Below are positions 1-9,814 of a DNA stretch of 54,299 nucleotides, one piece after another. The stretch covers positions 1 to 54,299 of the forward strand of contig NZ_QJSW01000030.1 of the NCBI RefSeq assembly GCF_003217495.1, in the 5' to 3' direction. Under the pieces are notes generated by a model, which worked only from the letters and a program-made list of their open reading frames with translations, had not been told where the DNA came from and made no database searches. This DNA is from Paenibacillus barcinonensis. Its GTDB lineage: Bacteria > Bacillota > Bacilli > Paenibacillales > Paenibacillaceae. Positions within the stretch are counted from its first letter, which is position 1. Every line of letters begins with the position of its first letter. Made by a program: the position numbers and the translations under genes.

Positions 1-2657
1 CTTCCCGGACGGATCGGCACGGTGAACTGCGGGAAATTGCCTCTTTTATCCCCATCAATATCCTTCGTGCCTGTCCAGTAGCTGATCCACGTTGGGGCAA
101 TGCTGCCCTTGAATCGGCGGAAAACGAGTTCCCAGTTATAGTCGGCGATATCGGTGATTTCAAAATCGTACAATCGCCCGATGACCTCGACGGATACTTC
201 GTCCGATGCAACGTGGTAGTACAGGTCGGTGTTCGCATCCGGCTGAGCATCGACTTTCGACTGCATAGGGTAGTCAGACGGTGCATTTTCCGCAATGTTA
301 CGAAACTCGACCTGATAATCTCCCTCATCCACCCACACCGGGAGATAGAAGGTCGTGTCCAAGACGGGAACTTCAATATCAATCCACGTATTGCTTGGAT
401 AGAACTGTGTCCGGTCCGCACTATATACATCAAACGGGAACCGCACCTGTTTGATCCGATAATACTTGGCATAGTCCCGATTTCCGTAGCCCGGATACAA
501 GCCCGCATCCAGATGCTGTCCGCTCGTCGGAATACGAACGGTAAACGGTCGCTCCAAAATGAGTGCAGATCGATTCATATTGGGCACGGTCTTCTGGTTA
601 TGCGGCTGGTCATCCGACACGAGCGAGTAGTTTACCACCGGGGTATGAACCGTGACGGTATTAATGGGACTGACGGGGAACGTCTTGTCTCCGCTGCCTC
701 CTAGCGTTGTCGGATGAAGGGCATACTGGATTTCTCCTCTGGACTCCGTATTCGCTTTGTTCAAACGCGTCTGGGGAATCAACAGCTGATCGGCATACAA
801 CACCTGCTCCCCGGTGTTTTTATACGAACCGATCTTGGTCGGTGCCGGGATTTGCGTCGGATCGGGTCCATGTTCGACGACGACACTGCCATCCATGACC
901 TTCGTGGAGGAACCTTCCCACGTAAAGTCGAGTGCATCATTTTTCACATCAGGCGGACCTGTTTGAGATTCAGCCATTCCTTTTAACAATCCTTCATCAT
1001 TCGGAACAGGTAACGGAGTATAACCTGAACTCGCCAGCACCGGGGGCACGTAGCTGATTTCTCCGGTTTCCTTAGGCATCACATGAATTTCAACATCTTC
1101 GTCGTGTTCCATCTCCAGCTCTGGTGGCGTGTATCCCTGCGGATACAGCGTAATGCGCTCACCGTCCGGGAGGGCGTAATTCTCCATCTCCGCCTGATCA
1201 ATGAAATACAGCTCCACATTATTGATGTTCCAATAGCTATAGTTTCGCTCGAAGCTGAACGAGTATTTGACATCAACTGTGTCCGATTCCTCTTTATCGG
1301 GTTGCGGGATGGATGTTCCATTTGGCCCAGGCAGGTTGGGCTGTTTCACCTTCCAGGTTCGAACATACGTCAGGTCTGCTTCACAGTCATATGTAATCGT
1401 GCCTTGCTGTTTGCCAAAGGTGTGCTGAAAGAGATAGTTCATTGCCCACGTATTGGCATACAGATGCTCCGACGTTGGAATGCCTCGCGTGGCGTCAAAA
1501 TGGATACCGTTTGTAGGGTCATCTGCAAGAATATGCCCTTGGGCTCCCGGATCCATAAATGCCGTTTGTGGGGAAGCAACTTCATTCGGTGGATTAATGG
1601 TAGGACTGCAGGCTGCTTTTCCATCAGGGTCATGCTGGATCGGGCCATCCCCCACCGTCACTTTTAAGTAGGCGATGAGATCATATTGATACGGATCACC
1701 ACTTTTCCATTCCACAGAAATCGTAGCAGTTCCTGGACTTACACCTTTAATCTTTCCGCTTGAATTAACGGATACGACACTTTCATTATCTGATTTCCAA
1801 TCCACACCTGATCGCGTTGAAATATCTACCCAATTGCCGAACTGCTTTGCTCCATGAGCCATCGTAGCCACTTCACCTTTGAGGTTGGCTTCCTCATCTT
1901 TCTTTAAACGCTGCGTACCTGTAAGTCGAATCTTTTTCTGCTCCGTCCATTTACTTCGCCATGTTATATTTAAAGGCGTTAGATATAAGGTACTGTATTT
2001 GGTTTTGCCACTGGGATTTTTGCCGTATTCTTTTGTGTATTCCTTTACGTATTTCTCCGAATTTACTTTTCCTGTTTCCGATGTCAAAGTCACTATTGTT
2101 TTAGTGGAATCCAGTTCCAATTTGGTAATAAGAGAATTTGTTCCTTGAAATCTTGTTGTCTCGACTTTTGAAATATGCGGACTGGGAATAAAGACGTCGG
2201 AGGGCACTTGAGATCCAGTTTGATCAATATATTTATCTGGTACATATACCGGATTATTCGCCATCTGGATCCGATCTCGAACAGATGTTTTCACTGGTGC
2301 ATACTTGTCTTCGTCCTCAACATTGCTTGCTGGAATATTTCCAAATGACGTTTCTGCGATCCACTTGAGACTATCGATTTGGTACCAGTATACCCCAGGA
2401 TTAGCCTGTTTGACCCCTTCAAACACCCTCACTACTTTTTGATAACCCGTTGGTCCCTCCGGTAAGGCCTGTACCGGGTTAGGAAACTCTTCTAATTCTT
2501 TCTTATCCTCGGGATCAGGACTGACAACAATTTTTTTTAAATCCTGGGCTTCGTTATCATTCGCTGCTATTGAAATACTATCCGTTGTCATGAGGATTAA
2601 AATAATAAAGAAAAAACACGACACTCCTTGCTTGATTCCTCTACATACATAGCTCAT
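1..2657 (-). CDS. Large secreted BIG2-type surface protein (partial, 3' end outside window)
   Basis: An uninterrupted frame of about 885 codons runs from an ATG at 2657 to the left window edge, so the C-terminus is missing. The N-terminus has a positively charged start and a hydrophobic stretch (residues about 14-25), which suggests a signal peptide and export. A bacterial Ig-like group 2 pattern is visible around positions 1700-1830 (translated motifs VDWKSDNESVVSV and GVSPGTATISV). The remainder is beta-rich, with many Tyr, Pro and Asp residues, and I do not recognise it. Its ATG overlaps the TGA of the upstream SLH-protein gene as ATGA, so the two are probably translationally coupled and act together at the cell surface. 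A structural or adhesive surface role is inferred from architecture alone. Confidence 0.75.
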   Translation of the reverse strand, partial: MSYVCRGIKQGVSCFFFIILILMTTDSISIAANDNEAQDLKKIVVSPDPEDKKELEEFPNPVQALPEGPTGYQKVVRVFEGVKQANPGVYWYQIDSLKWIAETSFGNIPASNVEDEDKYAPVKTSVRDRIQMANNPVYVPDKYIDQTGSQVPSDVFIPSPHISKVETTRFQGTNSLITKLELDSTKTIVTLTSETGKVNSEKYVKEYTKEYGKNPSGKTKYSTLYLTPLNITWRSKWTEQKKIRLTGTQRLKKDEEANLKGEVATMAHGAKQFGNWVDISTRSGVDWKSDNESVVSVNSSGKIKGVSPGTATISVEWKSGDPYQYDLIAYLKVTVGDGPIQHDPDGKAACSPTINPPNEVASPQTAFMDPGAQGHILADDPTNGIHFDATRGIPTSEHLYANTWAMNYLFQHTFGKQQGTITYDCEADLTYVRTWKVKQPNLPGPNGTSIPQPDKEESDTVDVKYSFSFERNYSYWNINNVELYFIDQAEMENYALPDGERITLYPQGYTPPELEMEHDEDVEIHVMPKETGEISYVPPVLASSGYTPLPVPNDEGLLKGMAESQTGPPDVKNDALDFTWEGSSTKVMDGSVVVEHGPDPTQIPAPTKIGSYKNTGEQVLYADQLLIPQTRLNKANTESRGEIQYALHPTTLGGSGDKTFPVSPINTVTVHTPVVNYSLVSDDQPHNQKTVPNMNRSALILERPFTVRIPTSGQHLDAGLYPGYGNRDYAKYYRIKQVRFPFDVYSADRTQFYPSNTWIDIEVPVLDTTFYLPVWVDEGDYQVEFRNIAENAPSDYPMQSKVDAQPDANTDLYYHVASDEVSVEVIGRLYDFEITDIADYNWELVFRRFKGSIAPTWISYWTGTKDIDGDKRGNFPQFTVPIRPG

Positions 2658-3913
2658 GGAATTCTAAAAAACGTGCTTGTATCTTTATCAACTACAAAGG
2701 CCATCATAGATTGACTGACAGACTTACCTGCTCGCCTATCTAGAAGAAAATTCATCCAAAATGTACGAGGTACGCCTTGTTTAAAAAATCCCGAATCTAC
2801 GTATTCCTCTACTGGAAGATTGCTAATTCCGTATTTTTCAGTAGTTCCACTATTGAAATTACTTACGGTTGTAAATATATCTCCTATAGCTTGAACAAAT
2901 GCTAGATTTCTCAAATTATTTCCATTCGGAGTCACTGTTACTTCCATAAACACCTCATAGTATGGCTCTCGTATAGGTCTTGAATAAGTTCTATCAATAA
3001 ACATTTTTCCATATAAATTTTGTATCTTCGTCTTGGAATACGCATCTGCCACAATCATACGATGGGCCGTTATCGTCCCGAGATTATTCCGTAATTTCAC
3101 TTTTTTCCCGATTACACGATCAAAGCTTTCTGGGGTTCCATCCTGTCTCGTAAAATATTCATATAGGGTTGCTGTAGTCAGGTTACTTCCTGTTAGACCC
3201 ACTTCACGCATTTCATTTAAATCTCTGTACGAATCAGCCTTACTTTCTTGCACTTGTTGATAGCGGGACAAAATCACAGCAGCCTCTGCTCGTGTCGTCG
3301 TCTTCCCGGGACCGAAGGTTCCATCAGGGTACCCGGCCATCAACCCGGTTCCTAATACAACCGAGACATACGGGTAGGCCGCTTTCTTTAAACCACCCTT
3401 GTAGAACTCAGCTACAGGAACTAACATATTCTCTGTATCTGTATCCTTCAGCGCTTGCTTGAAATCCTCGTTTTGTGCAGCTAGTCCTGAGCTGAGCCAC
3501 TTGGCCATTTCTTCCCGTGTCAATGCCGTGCTGGGTTTAAATCCGTTTGGATAATCCGAAGCGTTCAAAAAGCCGAGAGATACCGCACGGTTTACTTCTC
3601 CTTCACTCCAATGACCTGTCAAATCCCGAAACACATTCACTTGCTCTGTCTCGGGAGTCACTTTGGATACCCGAGACAACAATGCCGCAAATTCCGCACG
3701 TGTCACCGTTGCTCCAGGCTTAAATGTCCCATTACTGTAGCCTTTAAAATAACCCTTGGACACGGCAGCATCGATGGAAGCCTTCGCCCAATGGCTTGCA
3801 GGCACATCTTTAAATGAAGGTGCTGCTGCATTGGCATTCCCGGTGAAAGGAAGCATTCCCAGTACCAATGCACCGCTTAGTAGTAATTGTGTTACTTTCT
3901 TCAATTCGTTCAC
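2654..3913 (-). CDS. S-layer homology (SLH) domain surface protein
   Basis: A 419-residue secreted protein. A signal peptide (residues 1-30, ending in an ANA-type site) is followed by three SLH domains at about 34-81, 95-140 and 157-216, recognisable by the FKDVPASHWA and YPDGTFGPG-type motifs. SLH domains usually bind pyruvylated secondary cell wall polymer, which would anchor the protein to the wall. The C-terminal half (220-419) is unassigned. The start is ambiguous: the GTG at 3913 has its GGAG only one base upstream, whereas the TTG at 3904 lies about ten bases behind it, so the true start may be 3904. The stop overlaps the start of the next gene (ATGA). Confidence 0.85.
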   Translation of the reverse strand: MNELKKVTQLLLSGALVLGMLPFTGNANAAAPSFKDVPASHWAKASIDAAVSKGYFKGYSNGTFKPGATVTRAEFAALLSRVSKVTPETEQVNVFRDLTGHWSEGEVNRAVSLGFLNASDYPNGFKPSTALTREEMAKWLSSGLAAQNEDFKQALKDTDTENMLVPVAEFYKGGLKKAAYPYVSVVLGTGLMAGYPDGTFGPGKTTTRAEAAVILSRYQQVQESKADSYRDLNEMREVGLTGSNLTTATLYEYFTRQDGTPESFDRVIGKKVKLRNNLGTITAHRMIVADAYSKTKIQNLYGKMFIDRTYSRPIREPYYEVFMEVTVTPNGNNLRNLAFVQAIGDIFTTVSNFNSGTTEKYGISNLPVEEYVDSGFFKQGVPRTFWMNFLLDRRAGKSVSQSMMAFVVDKDTSTFFRIP

Positions 3914-4180
3914 ACTCCAGTATTGTTATTCTCTTCGTAAAATCTCTGGTAAACCTATGTACCTTGAATCATTCACATCTTACAACTTCCTAAAATATCA
4001 CCTTCAATTCTTTGTGGTTTTCATCTTGCCTCATAATTTTTCAAGAATAAAAACTAGGCCTTTAATCATCCTAAAAGCAAATCAAAACTGCCATTTATAA
4101 GAATATTTTACCACTATAAGCTTGTGAAATATAGGTATTTAGGATTGATTTTAACAATCAGTTTAAACGAGAGTATAACA

Positions 4181-4225
4181 AAACAGGTCAATCATGGTGG
4201 TAATATGACCATAATCGACCTGTTT
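4181..4225. terminator. Large inverted repeat, terminator-like
   Basis: The arms AAACAGGTC and GACCTGTTT pair perfectly, and an inner ATGGT/ACCAT pair extends the hairpin. The T-run is short on both strands, so this may be a weak bidirectional terminator or an operator between the immunity gene and the SLH operon. Confidence 0.45.
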
Positions 4226-4375
4226 AATATAACGGAATAGCGTTATTTAGGTTATAAAATTCAAGCATTTATGTGCGTACAAACAGAATGAAGAAATCCT
4301 CATATGGGTATTACATGGGTTTGATGTGTTATTAGTTGATTGACGGGTTCATTCGCCACTATATAGCCTCGTCCA

Positions 4376-4414
4376 AAGAAAAAACCTTGAAAGGCACGAA
4401 GCCAATCAAGGTTT
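4376..4414 (-). terminator. Rho-independent terminator after the immunity gene
   Basis: On the minus strand, stem AAACCTTGA/TCAAGGTTT with an inner GGC/GCC around a TTCG loop is followed by a run of six T. It lies about 20 bases behind the stop of the immunity gene and would end the toxin operon. Confidence 0.85.
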
Positions 4415-4433
4415 AAATAAATTAGCCAAAAAT

Positions 4434-4985
4434 TCATTTATCTAGCTCTTCATTTATTAAATAATCATCACTCAAAGAAGAATTTAGAGATAGTTCATTT
4501 GACAATAAAGCTAATAAAATATTCACTACCTTTGAGAAAACAACTTCACTTGATCCAACGACACTATGCGCACCTATAACAAAAGCAATACTACCTGCAA
4601 ATTTCCAATTTGATTCCACTATTCTATCCTCTGCATTACTAAGAATTGATTGGGCATATTCGGTAGAAATACCTGCATATATTGCTTCATTTAACCCTAA
4701 CTTAGAATTGTACAATACATCACTATTATTTCTATGTTTAACAGTAATTTTTAGTTTTGAGGTTTGATTCGGTATATATTCTGCTCCTAGTAATGCATAA
4801 TACGAACTGTTCCTTGGCAACTTTAACTCCAATGCAAGTTTTTTGTTGTTCGAAACTATAGCTTCACTCAATTGTAACTCAGTTTCTAATTCATGTTCTA
4901 TTTCACTTTGAAATGGCATAAGTGGGAATTCATCTTTCCATAAAACCAACTTTCTAAATTTATCTAAATTGTATACTCTATTCAT
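4434..4985 (-). CDS. Probable immunity protein for the RHS toxin
   Basis: A 183-residue protein directly downstream of the RHS toxin gene, with its ATG overlapping the toxin TGA (ATGA). The start at 4985 is preferred over an ATG 15 bases upstream because it gives this coupling. I do not recognise the family. There is no signal peptide; residues about 125-162 are moderately hydrophobic (FAGSIAFVIGA, VVNILLALL), and the C-terminus is acidic and Ser-rich. The strong AT bias matches that of the toxin tip and differs from the GC-rich RHS body. Position, coupling and composition are what point to immunity; there is no sequence evidence of mechanism. Confidence 0.7.
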   Translation of the reverse strand: MNRVYNLDKFRKLVLWKDEFPLMPFQSEIEHELETELQLSEAIVSNNKKLALELKLPRNSSYYALLGAEYIPNQTSKLKITVKHRNNSDVLYNSKLGLNEAIYAGISTEYAQSILSNAEDRIVESNWKFAGSIAFVIGAHSVVGSSEVVFSKVVNILLALLSNELSLNSSLSDDYLINEELDK

Positions 4986-7900
4986 TTCTCTAACCCCCAA
5001 AATTTAAACCATGAAGAATTAAATTCTCCCGGCATGGATTTAATTACATCGGGGTGATACACACTAAATGGCGAAACATTATATTTCTGTAGTGCAAATG
5101 CATGAGCAGTATCATAATCCATACCTTTTCCCATTTTTGTGAACTCAGATACTTCATGCATATAAAAACTTGCATCTGCCCCCGTCAGCGGCTTACCACT
5201 TTGTAAAGCATTTTCTAATCGTTGTATCATTGCTTGATTAGGAGCATATGAATCAAATGTGGAAATATGGCTCTTAACGATATCGAGTCCTTTTGAAGAA
5301 ACGTTAATCTCAACTCCCTCAAGTTTTCCTAATCCTTGACCAGTTCCACCTGAGAAATTGGGATTATATGCTCCAGTTTTCCCCGTCCCCCCAGTCTCAC
5401 ACTTCATCAACCCCAACGGGTCAATGTAGCTTACCGGGTTCCCGTTGACATACGCATATCGGTTAAAGGTCTGTCCGTCCTGAATGTCACCGCGGATGAC
5501 GTCCCGGTTCAGGAAACGCTTCAGCTTCGGATCATAATACCGCGCTCGCATGTAATACAGTCCATTGGCATCCGTCATGACCCCATCTCGACCATTATAC
5601 GCAAACGGCTGCGAGGTTACACCTTCATGCTTCTCCAGCTCGCCATATAGTCCGTACGTATAGCGATCCGTCACTCGATTCTGCTCATCCGTGAGCAACG
5701 TCGTACTGCCGCGCAGATCGTAGTGGTAGCTCAGATACGTGCCATCTGCATCTTCGCGTCCGATCAGCCCCAGCCCGTACACATATCGGGCCTTGACGTT
5801 GCCCTCGCCATCCAGCTCCATCAGTACCCGGCTGAGTTCAGTCGCATCGTCAATGACGTAGCGGGTCACTTGGCCGCGCTGCGCGAGTTCGATTCGATCG
5901 CCTTGCGGGTTGTACCGATATTTCAGCTTGCCGGCTTTCACCAGTCGGTTACGGGCATCGTATTCATACGCGGAAGCGGTGCTGCCATCCGTGGCATACA
6001 GCAGATTGCCGTTTGCATCCATCTCGACCGGATAGTCCCCTACCCGCTGTAGGCGATTATCCCAGGTGTAGTGTAGCTGCTGTTGTGTCAGCAAACTGCC
6101 CGGGTTTCCCGTTGGGGATGTCCCGACCTGTTCACTCGTCAGGTTGCCCGACGGGTCATACGTGTAGTGTACAATACGGCCGGGCTCTGCGCCACTGCGC
6201 AGGCGTTTTAAGGTGTCATACGTGTACTGCTTATTTTCTTCCTTCAGCAGCAAGCCGCCCGGACTGTATTCATACTTGAATTGCTGCAATCGAATCCCCT
6301 GCCCGCTCGTATCGGTCAGGCGAATGAGCTGGCCTGCGGCATCGTATTCCCGCTGCTCCTGACTGCCATTCGGACGCCGGGTGTCGATGAGTTTCCCGCT
6401 GGCATCGTACCGGTACCGGGTCAGGCGACCGTTCCAGTCCTTCACTTCGGCCAGTTCCCCGGTAGCGTGGTAGCGGTACTCCACTTCTTTGCCATCCGGA
6501 TAGGTCAAGGCGGTCATTCGACCTGCGGCATCATAGGTATATTGCAGCAGATGTCCGAAGCCATCCGTTCGGGTAAGTAAGCGGCCAGCCGCATCGTAGG
6601 TGCGTTCCTCATGCTGCTCGGCTTCCAGCACACGTGCCACTTGTCCGTCCGGTGTGTAGGTAAGCACGATTTCGCCCGCTTCATCCGTCGCGCGGATCAG
6701 GCGACCCGCGGCATCGTATTCGTACCGGGTTTCCTGGCCCTTGGCATCTAGCCTAGCCCGCAGCCAGCCGCGTTCATCATAATCGTAGGCGATACGTGCC
6801 CCGGCGGCATTCGTCTCCTGCAGCAATCGGCCGCTGCGGTCATACGTGAGCCGGGTTTCATTGCCGCTGGCATCGGTGTAGCTCGTATTGCGATCTTCCC
6901 CGTCCCAGGTCTGACGATAGGTGACTTCGTCGGCCCCCTCCCCCTGGATGACCTCCAGCAGGCGATGAGCCGCATCGTACCGATAACGGCGGGTGTGCCC
7001 ATCGGCATCGGTATCCTCTACACGCTGGTGCAGGGCGTTAAATCGCAGCCGTGTCATGTGGCCGAGTCCGTCTTGCCAAGCGACTGGGCGGCCGGCAGCA
7101 TCGTAGGTCAGCTGCTGGACGGTTCGTCCTTCCCCATCCACAACGCTCACCAGTCGACCAGCACCATCATAGTGATACTGCGCCTGCTGTCCCAGCGCAT
7201 CGGTCACGGTCTGCAATCGTCCAGCGAGGTCATACGATAATTGCGTGGTATCGCCTAAAGCATTCGTTTCAGCTATCAGGCGATTCTCGGCATCGTAGGT
7301 ATACTGCCACGTATGGCCCAACGCATCGGTGACGGTCGCCACTTCCCCGCTTGGTGTATAGGTATATTGCATCGAAGCGCCGGATGGGCGCGTCTCGCGA
7401 ATGCGTTGTCCGCTGGCATTATATCGGGTTTGCCACGTGAGACCCAACGGGTCCGTGATGGAGGTCAGGCGGTCTGCACCATCATAGCTTCGGCGGCTGA
7501 TGCCTCCTGCGGCATCCTCCAGTTCCACCACACGACCCGCTTCATCCCAGCGAACGTGTACCTTTCTTCCCTCGGGATCCAGGGTATATGCCAGTTCACC
7601 TGTGTCGCTATATCCATAGGTCCAGCTCGCTCCGGTGAAGTCCTGATACACGGCTGTTTGTCCGGTTTCGGTGTAAGTCCACTGTGCTTGGCTGCCATCG
7701 GGACGGGTCACGGTGGTCAGACGCTGCTGTTCATCGTACTGATAGCTGGTTACGCCGCCTTCGGCGTCGATTTCACGCGCCAGTTGATGGTGCGGGGTAT
7801 AGCTATACTGTGTCTCCTGACCTAACGGATCGATTTCACGGATGAGATGCCCATCCTTGTCATAGACGTACGTCGTCGTTTCGCCCAGTGGATTGGTGAT

Positions 7901-9802
7901 ACGATCGGTCTGTCCCTGCGGGGTATAGCTATAACGCGTGATTCCGCCATCTTCGGCATGCACTTCCAGGAGCTGCAGCGCTTCATCATGGACCAGGATG
8001 CGTGTCTGTCCAAGACGGTTGGTGACGGTCGTCCACGTCTGACCTGGATGACTCTTCGTATCATACCGGAACAGGAACGCATGGCCTGCGGCATCGGTCT
8101 GTTTGATGATTCGGTAGGAGGCATCATACGTATTGGTAAACTGAAGGATGCCGCTCTCGCTCAGGGCAAGCAAGTGGCCGGCTTCGTCCGAAACCAGGTC
8201 AGTGACAACCCCTTCCGGCTCTTGAATCTGTACCAAGATGCCCCCGACATTGTATGCAAACTTCACTTGTCGCAGCGCGTCTTTAACTTCTTTCAATTCG
8301 CCTGTAGGCATATAATCCAGCTGCAATGCACGCTGCGTAGCTCGGTCTGTCAAGGCGGCCAATCGGCCGAATGCGTTATAGGTCATGTCCAGGCTCAGAC
8401 CACTTGCATTTGTGTGGCTGAGCAGTTGACCCGCTTCGGTGAAGCGGTAGCTTTCACGCGGCTCGCGCGTGGTCAAGGTCCAGCCCTGTGCATCTCGTTC
8501 GAGCACGTCAAAGTAGACGTCGAGATCGGAGCTACGGTAGGTGCCGTCCGCTTGATGCACAAACCGGTTATGCCGTCCGGCGGTCCAGTATACCTCCACG
8601 GCAGGTACAGGCTGTCCGGCTTCCTCGGCAGTTTGGATTTCCAGGCGAAGTCCATATTGGTGTGTCCAGGCCAGGCCTAGTTCACCTCGCTGCAGCAAAC
8701 CCGAATGGTAGATCAAGGTCAGCGGCCAGTCCGCAGCCCCGTGCAGGGTCAGGATATCGTGGTTCATAAACTGCTGGCCTGTCGCGGCATGAATCGGATC
8801 GCCCGGGCAGCTTTCGGTCTTGGACTTCGTGACATTGTGTGTCTCTGGCGTTCGGCCCGGTGACGACTGGTTCGGTGAAGCGGCTCCCCCCTTGGATGGA
8901 GAGACCGGCGCATCTGCGCCTTTGGCGCCCGCACTGGCCGCTTTATCCTTCATGGCCTTGGCTGTAGCGGCACTCGTGATCCCAGCAACACCAGCTGCCC
9001 CGGCTTTCTCGGCATCCGTCAGACCTCCGGCATCCTGGCGGGAAGAACCCGCATCGCCAGGGGCATCGTCTGCCTTGCCTGTCGGTTTATTGCTAGACAT
9101 CGGTGCATCACCAGCTTCGCTCGCCTTAGCAGGTTTCGGTCCGGTACCTGCCATGTCTTCTCCGGCTTCCCGGGCCGAGTTCCCCGGTATGCTCGCCTTG
9201 TTTGGTCCGGTTGGCACAGCATCCATGGCGTCATCCGCATGCCGACCGGCCGTTTTGGCGGCATCGACCGCATCGTCTGCATGCTTCACTGCTTTTCCGG
9301 TCAGCTCCACGGCTTCATCGGCAAACTTGAGCAGGGATGTCGCTTTATTGAGGCCTTTCCCCAGCGGTCCTAGAACACCAAGACCACGTTCATACCATTC
9401 CAGTTTCGCACCGGTCAGCAGGTCTCGACCGGTAATCGCTTCAATCACGCCCTTAACATTCCCCACCACGGGGAGGAAGTCCAGTACGGTGCCTAAAGCA
9501 AAGGTGAGGAAGCTCGCCAGCTTCCCCCAGTTGAATTTTTTACCCGCCCGATCGGCTTGCTCGTATTCGTCCCGTTTGCGACGGGTCAGCTCGGAGAGCA
9601 GCTCCAGCTTGGTTTGCAAGCCGTCCAGCTCCCGCATAAGCTGGGTAAACGTACTTTGGACCCCGCCTTGGCTGAGGGTTTTCTGGGTCAGACTGTTCAT
9701 CGACCGGTTCAGGTCCGCTCGCAAATCCCCCATCTCATCCGCAGCCCGATCTAGACTTCTTGATGTCCGTTTCAGGTCGGATAGACTGACTTCCAATTTC
9801 AC
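4982..9802 (-). CDS. RHS-repeat polymorphic toxin with WXG-like N-terminus
   Basis: A 1606-residue modular toxin. Residues 1-90 are a helical WXG/LXG-like targeting region. About 93-160 match the pre-toxin TG type (VVGNVKGVIEAITGRDLLTG). An Ala/Gly-rich linker covers 165-320. DUF6531 lies at about 330-410 (CPGDPIHAATGQQF). Many YD/RHS repeats (YDAAGRL type) occupy 420-1340, and the RHS-associated core ends at DPLGL (residue about 1465). The last 141 residues are the variable toxin tip, which contains HEVSE (HExxE, about 1549-1553) and VSPFSVYHPDVI; I cannot assign its activity. The start is a GTG with GGGGG seven bases upstream. Two WXG100-like genes lie immediately upstream and an immunity gene overlaps its stop, so export through the linked T7-type apparatus is the natural reading. 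Base composition changes sharply at about 5400, where the tip begins. Confidence 0.92.
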   Translation of the reverse strand: MKLEVSLSDLKRTSRSLDRAADEMGDLRADLNRSMNSLTQKTLSQGGVQSTFTQLMRELDGLQTKLELLSELTRRKRDEYEQADRAGKKFNWGKLASFLTFALGTVLDFLPVVGNVKGVIEAITGRDLLTGAKLEWYERGLGVLGPLGKGLNKATSLLKFADEAVELTGKAVKHADDAVDAAKTAGRHADDAMDAVPTGPNKASIPGNSAREAGEDMAGTGPKPAKASEAGDAPMSSNKPTGKADDAPGDAGSSRQDAGGLTDAEKAGAAGVAGITSAATAKAMKDKAASAGAKGADAPVSPSKGGAASPNQSSPGRTPETHNVTKSKTESCPGDPIHAATGQQFMNHDILTLHGAADWPLTLIYHSGLLQRGELGLAWTHQYGLRLEIQTAEEAGQPVPAVEVYWTAGRHNRFVHQADGTYRSSDLDVYFDVLERDAQGWTLTTREPRESYRFTEAGQLLSHTNASGLSLDMTYNAFGRLAALTDRATQRALQLDYMPTGELKEVKDALRQVKFAYNVGGILVQIQEPEGVVTDLVSDEAGHLLALSESGILQFTNTYDASYRIIKQTDAAGHAFLFRYDTKSHPGQTWTTVTNRLGQTRILVHDEALQLLEVHAEDGGITRYSYTPQGQTDRITNPLGETTTYVYDKDGHLIREIDPLGQETQYSYTPHHQLAREIDAEGGVTSYQYDEQQRLTTVTRPDGSQAQWTYTETGQTAVYQDFTGASWTYGYSDTGELAYTLDPEGRKVHVRWDEAGRVVELEDAAGGISRRSYDGADRLTSITDPLGLTWQTRYNASGQRIRETRPSGASMQYTYTPSGEVATVTDALGHTWQYTYDAENRLIAETNALGDTTQLSYDLAGRLQTVTDALGQQAQYHYDGAGRLVSVVDGEGRTVQQLTYDAAGRPVAWQDGLGHMTRLRFNALHQRVEDTDADGHTRRYRYDAAHRLLEVIQGEGADEVTYRQTWDGEDRNTSYTDASGNETRLTYDRSGRLLQETNAAGARIAYDYDERGWLRARLDAKGQETRYEYDAAGRLIRATDEAGEIVLTYTPDGQVARVLEAEQHEERTYDAAGRLLTRTDGFGHLLQYTYDAAGRMTALTYPDGKEVEYRYHATGELAEVKDWNGRLTRYRYDASGKLIDTRRPNGSQEQREYDAAGQLIRLTDTSGQGIRLQQFKYEYSPGGLLLKEENKQYTYDTLKRLRSGAEPGRIVHYTYDPSGNLTSEQVGTSPTGNPGSLLTQQQLHYTWDNRLQRVGDYPVEMDANGNLLYATDGSTASAYEYDARNRLVKAGKLKYRYNPQGDRIELAQRGQVTRYVIDDATELSRVLMELDGEGNVKARYVYGLGLIGREDADGTYLSYHYDLRGSTTLLTDEQNRVTDRYTYGLYGELEKHEGVTSQPFAYNGRDGVMTDANGLYYMRARYYDPKLKRFLNRDVIRGDIQDGQTFNRYAYVNGNPVSYIDPLGLMKCETGGTGKTGAYNPNFSGGTGQGLGKLEGVEINVSSKGLDIVKSHISTFDSYAPNQAMIQRLENALQSGKPLTGADASFYMHEVSEFTKMGKGMDYDTAHAFALQKYNVSPFSVYHPDVIKSMPGEFNSSWFKFWGLEK

Positions 9803-9814
9803 ATGACTTCCCCC

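Larger units (their letters stand above)
3914..4433. other. 520-bp AT-rich intergenic region with two hairpins
   Basis: No coding frame is supported here. The region separates the toxin-immunity pair from the SLH operon. It holds a terminator just downstream of the immunity gene (4376-4414) and a second large inverted repeat (4181-4225). It presumably also carries the promoter of the SLH operon, but I could not settle on a -35/-10 pair. Confidence 0.6.

Noticed and set aside
213..1667. Several plus-strand open frames near the left edge
   Set aside because: They are antisense to an 885-codon uninterrupted minus-strand frame with signal peptide and BIG2-type motifs.
5400..8300. Apparent tandem DNA repeats
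   Set aside because: They are the coding repeats of the YD/RHS motif, degenerate at DNA level, not a CRISPR array or minisatellite.
8820..9806. Long plus-strand open frame opposite the RHS toxin start
   Set aside because: It lies antisense to a strongly supported coding region, has low-complexity Ser/Pro/Ala composition and no ribosome binding site; it is a codon-bias shadow, as are other plus-strand frames between 5700 and 8800.
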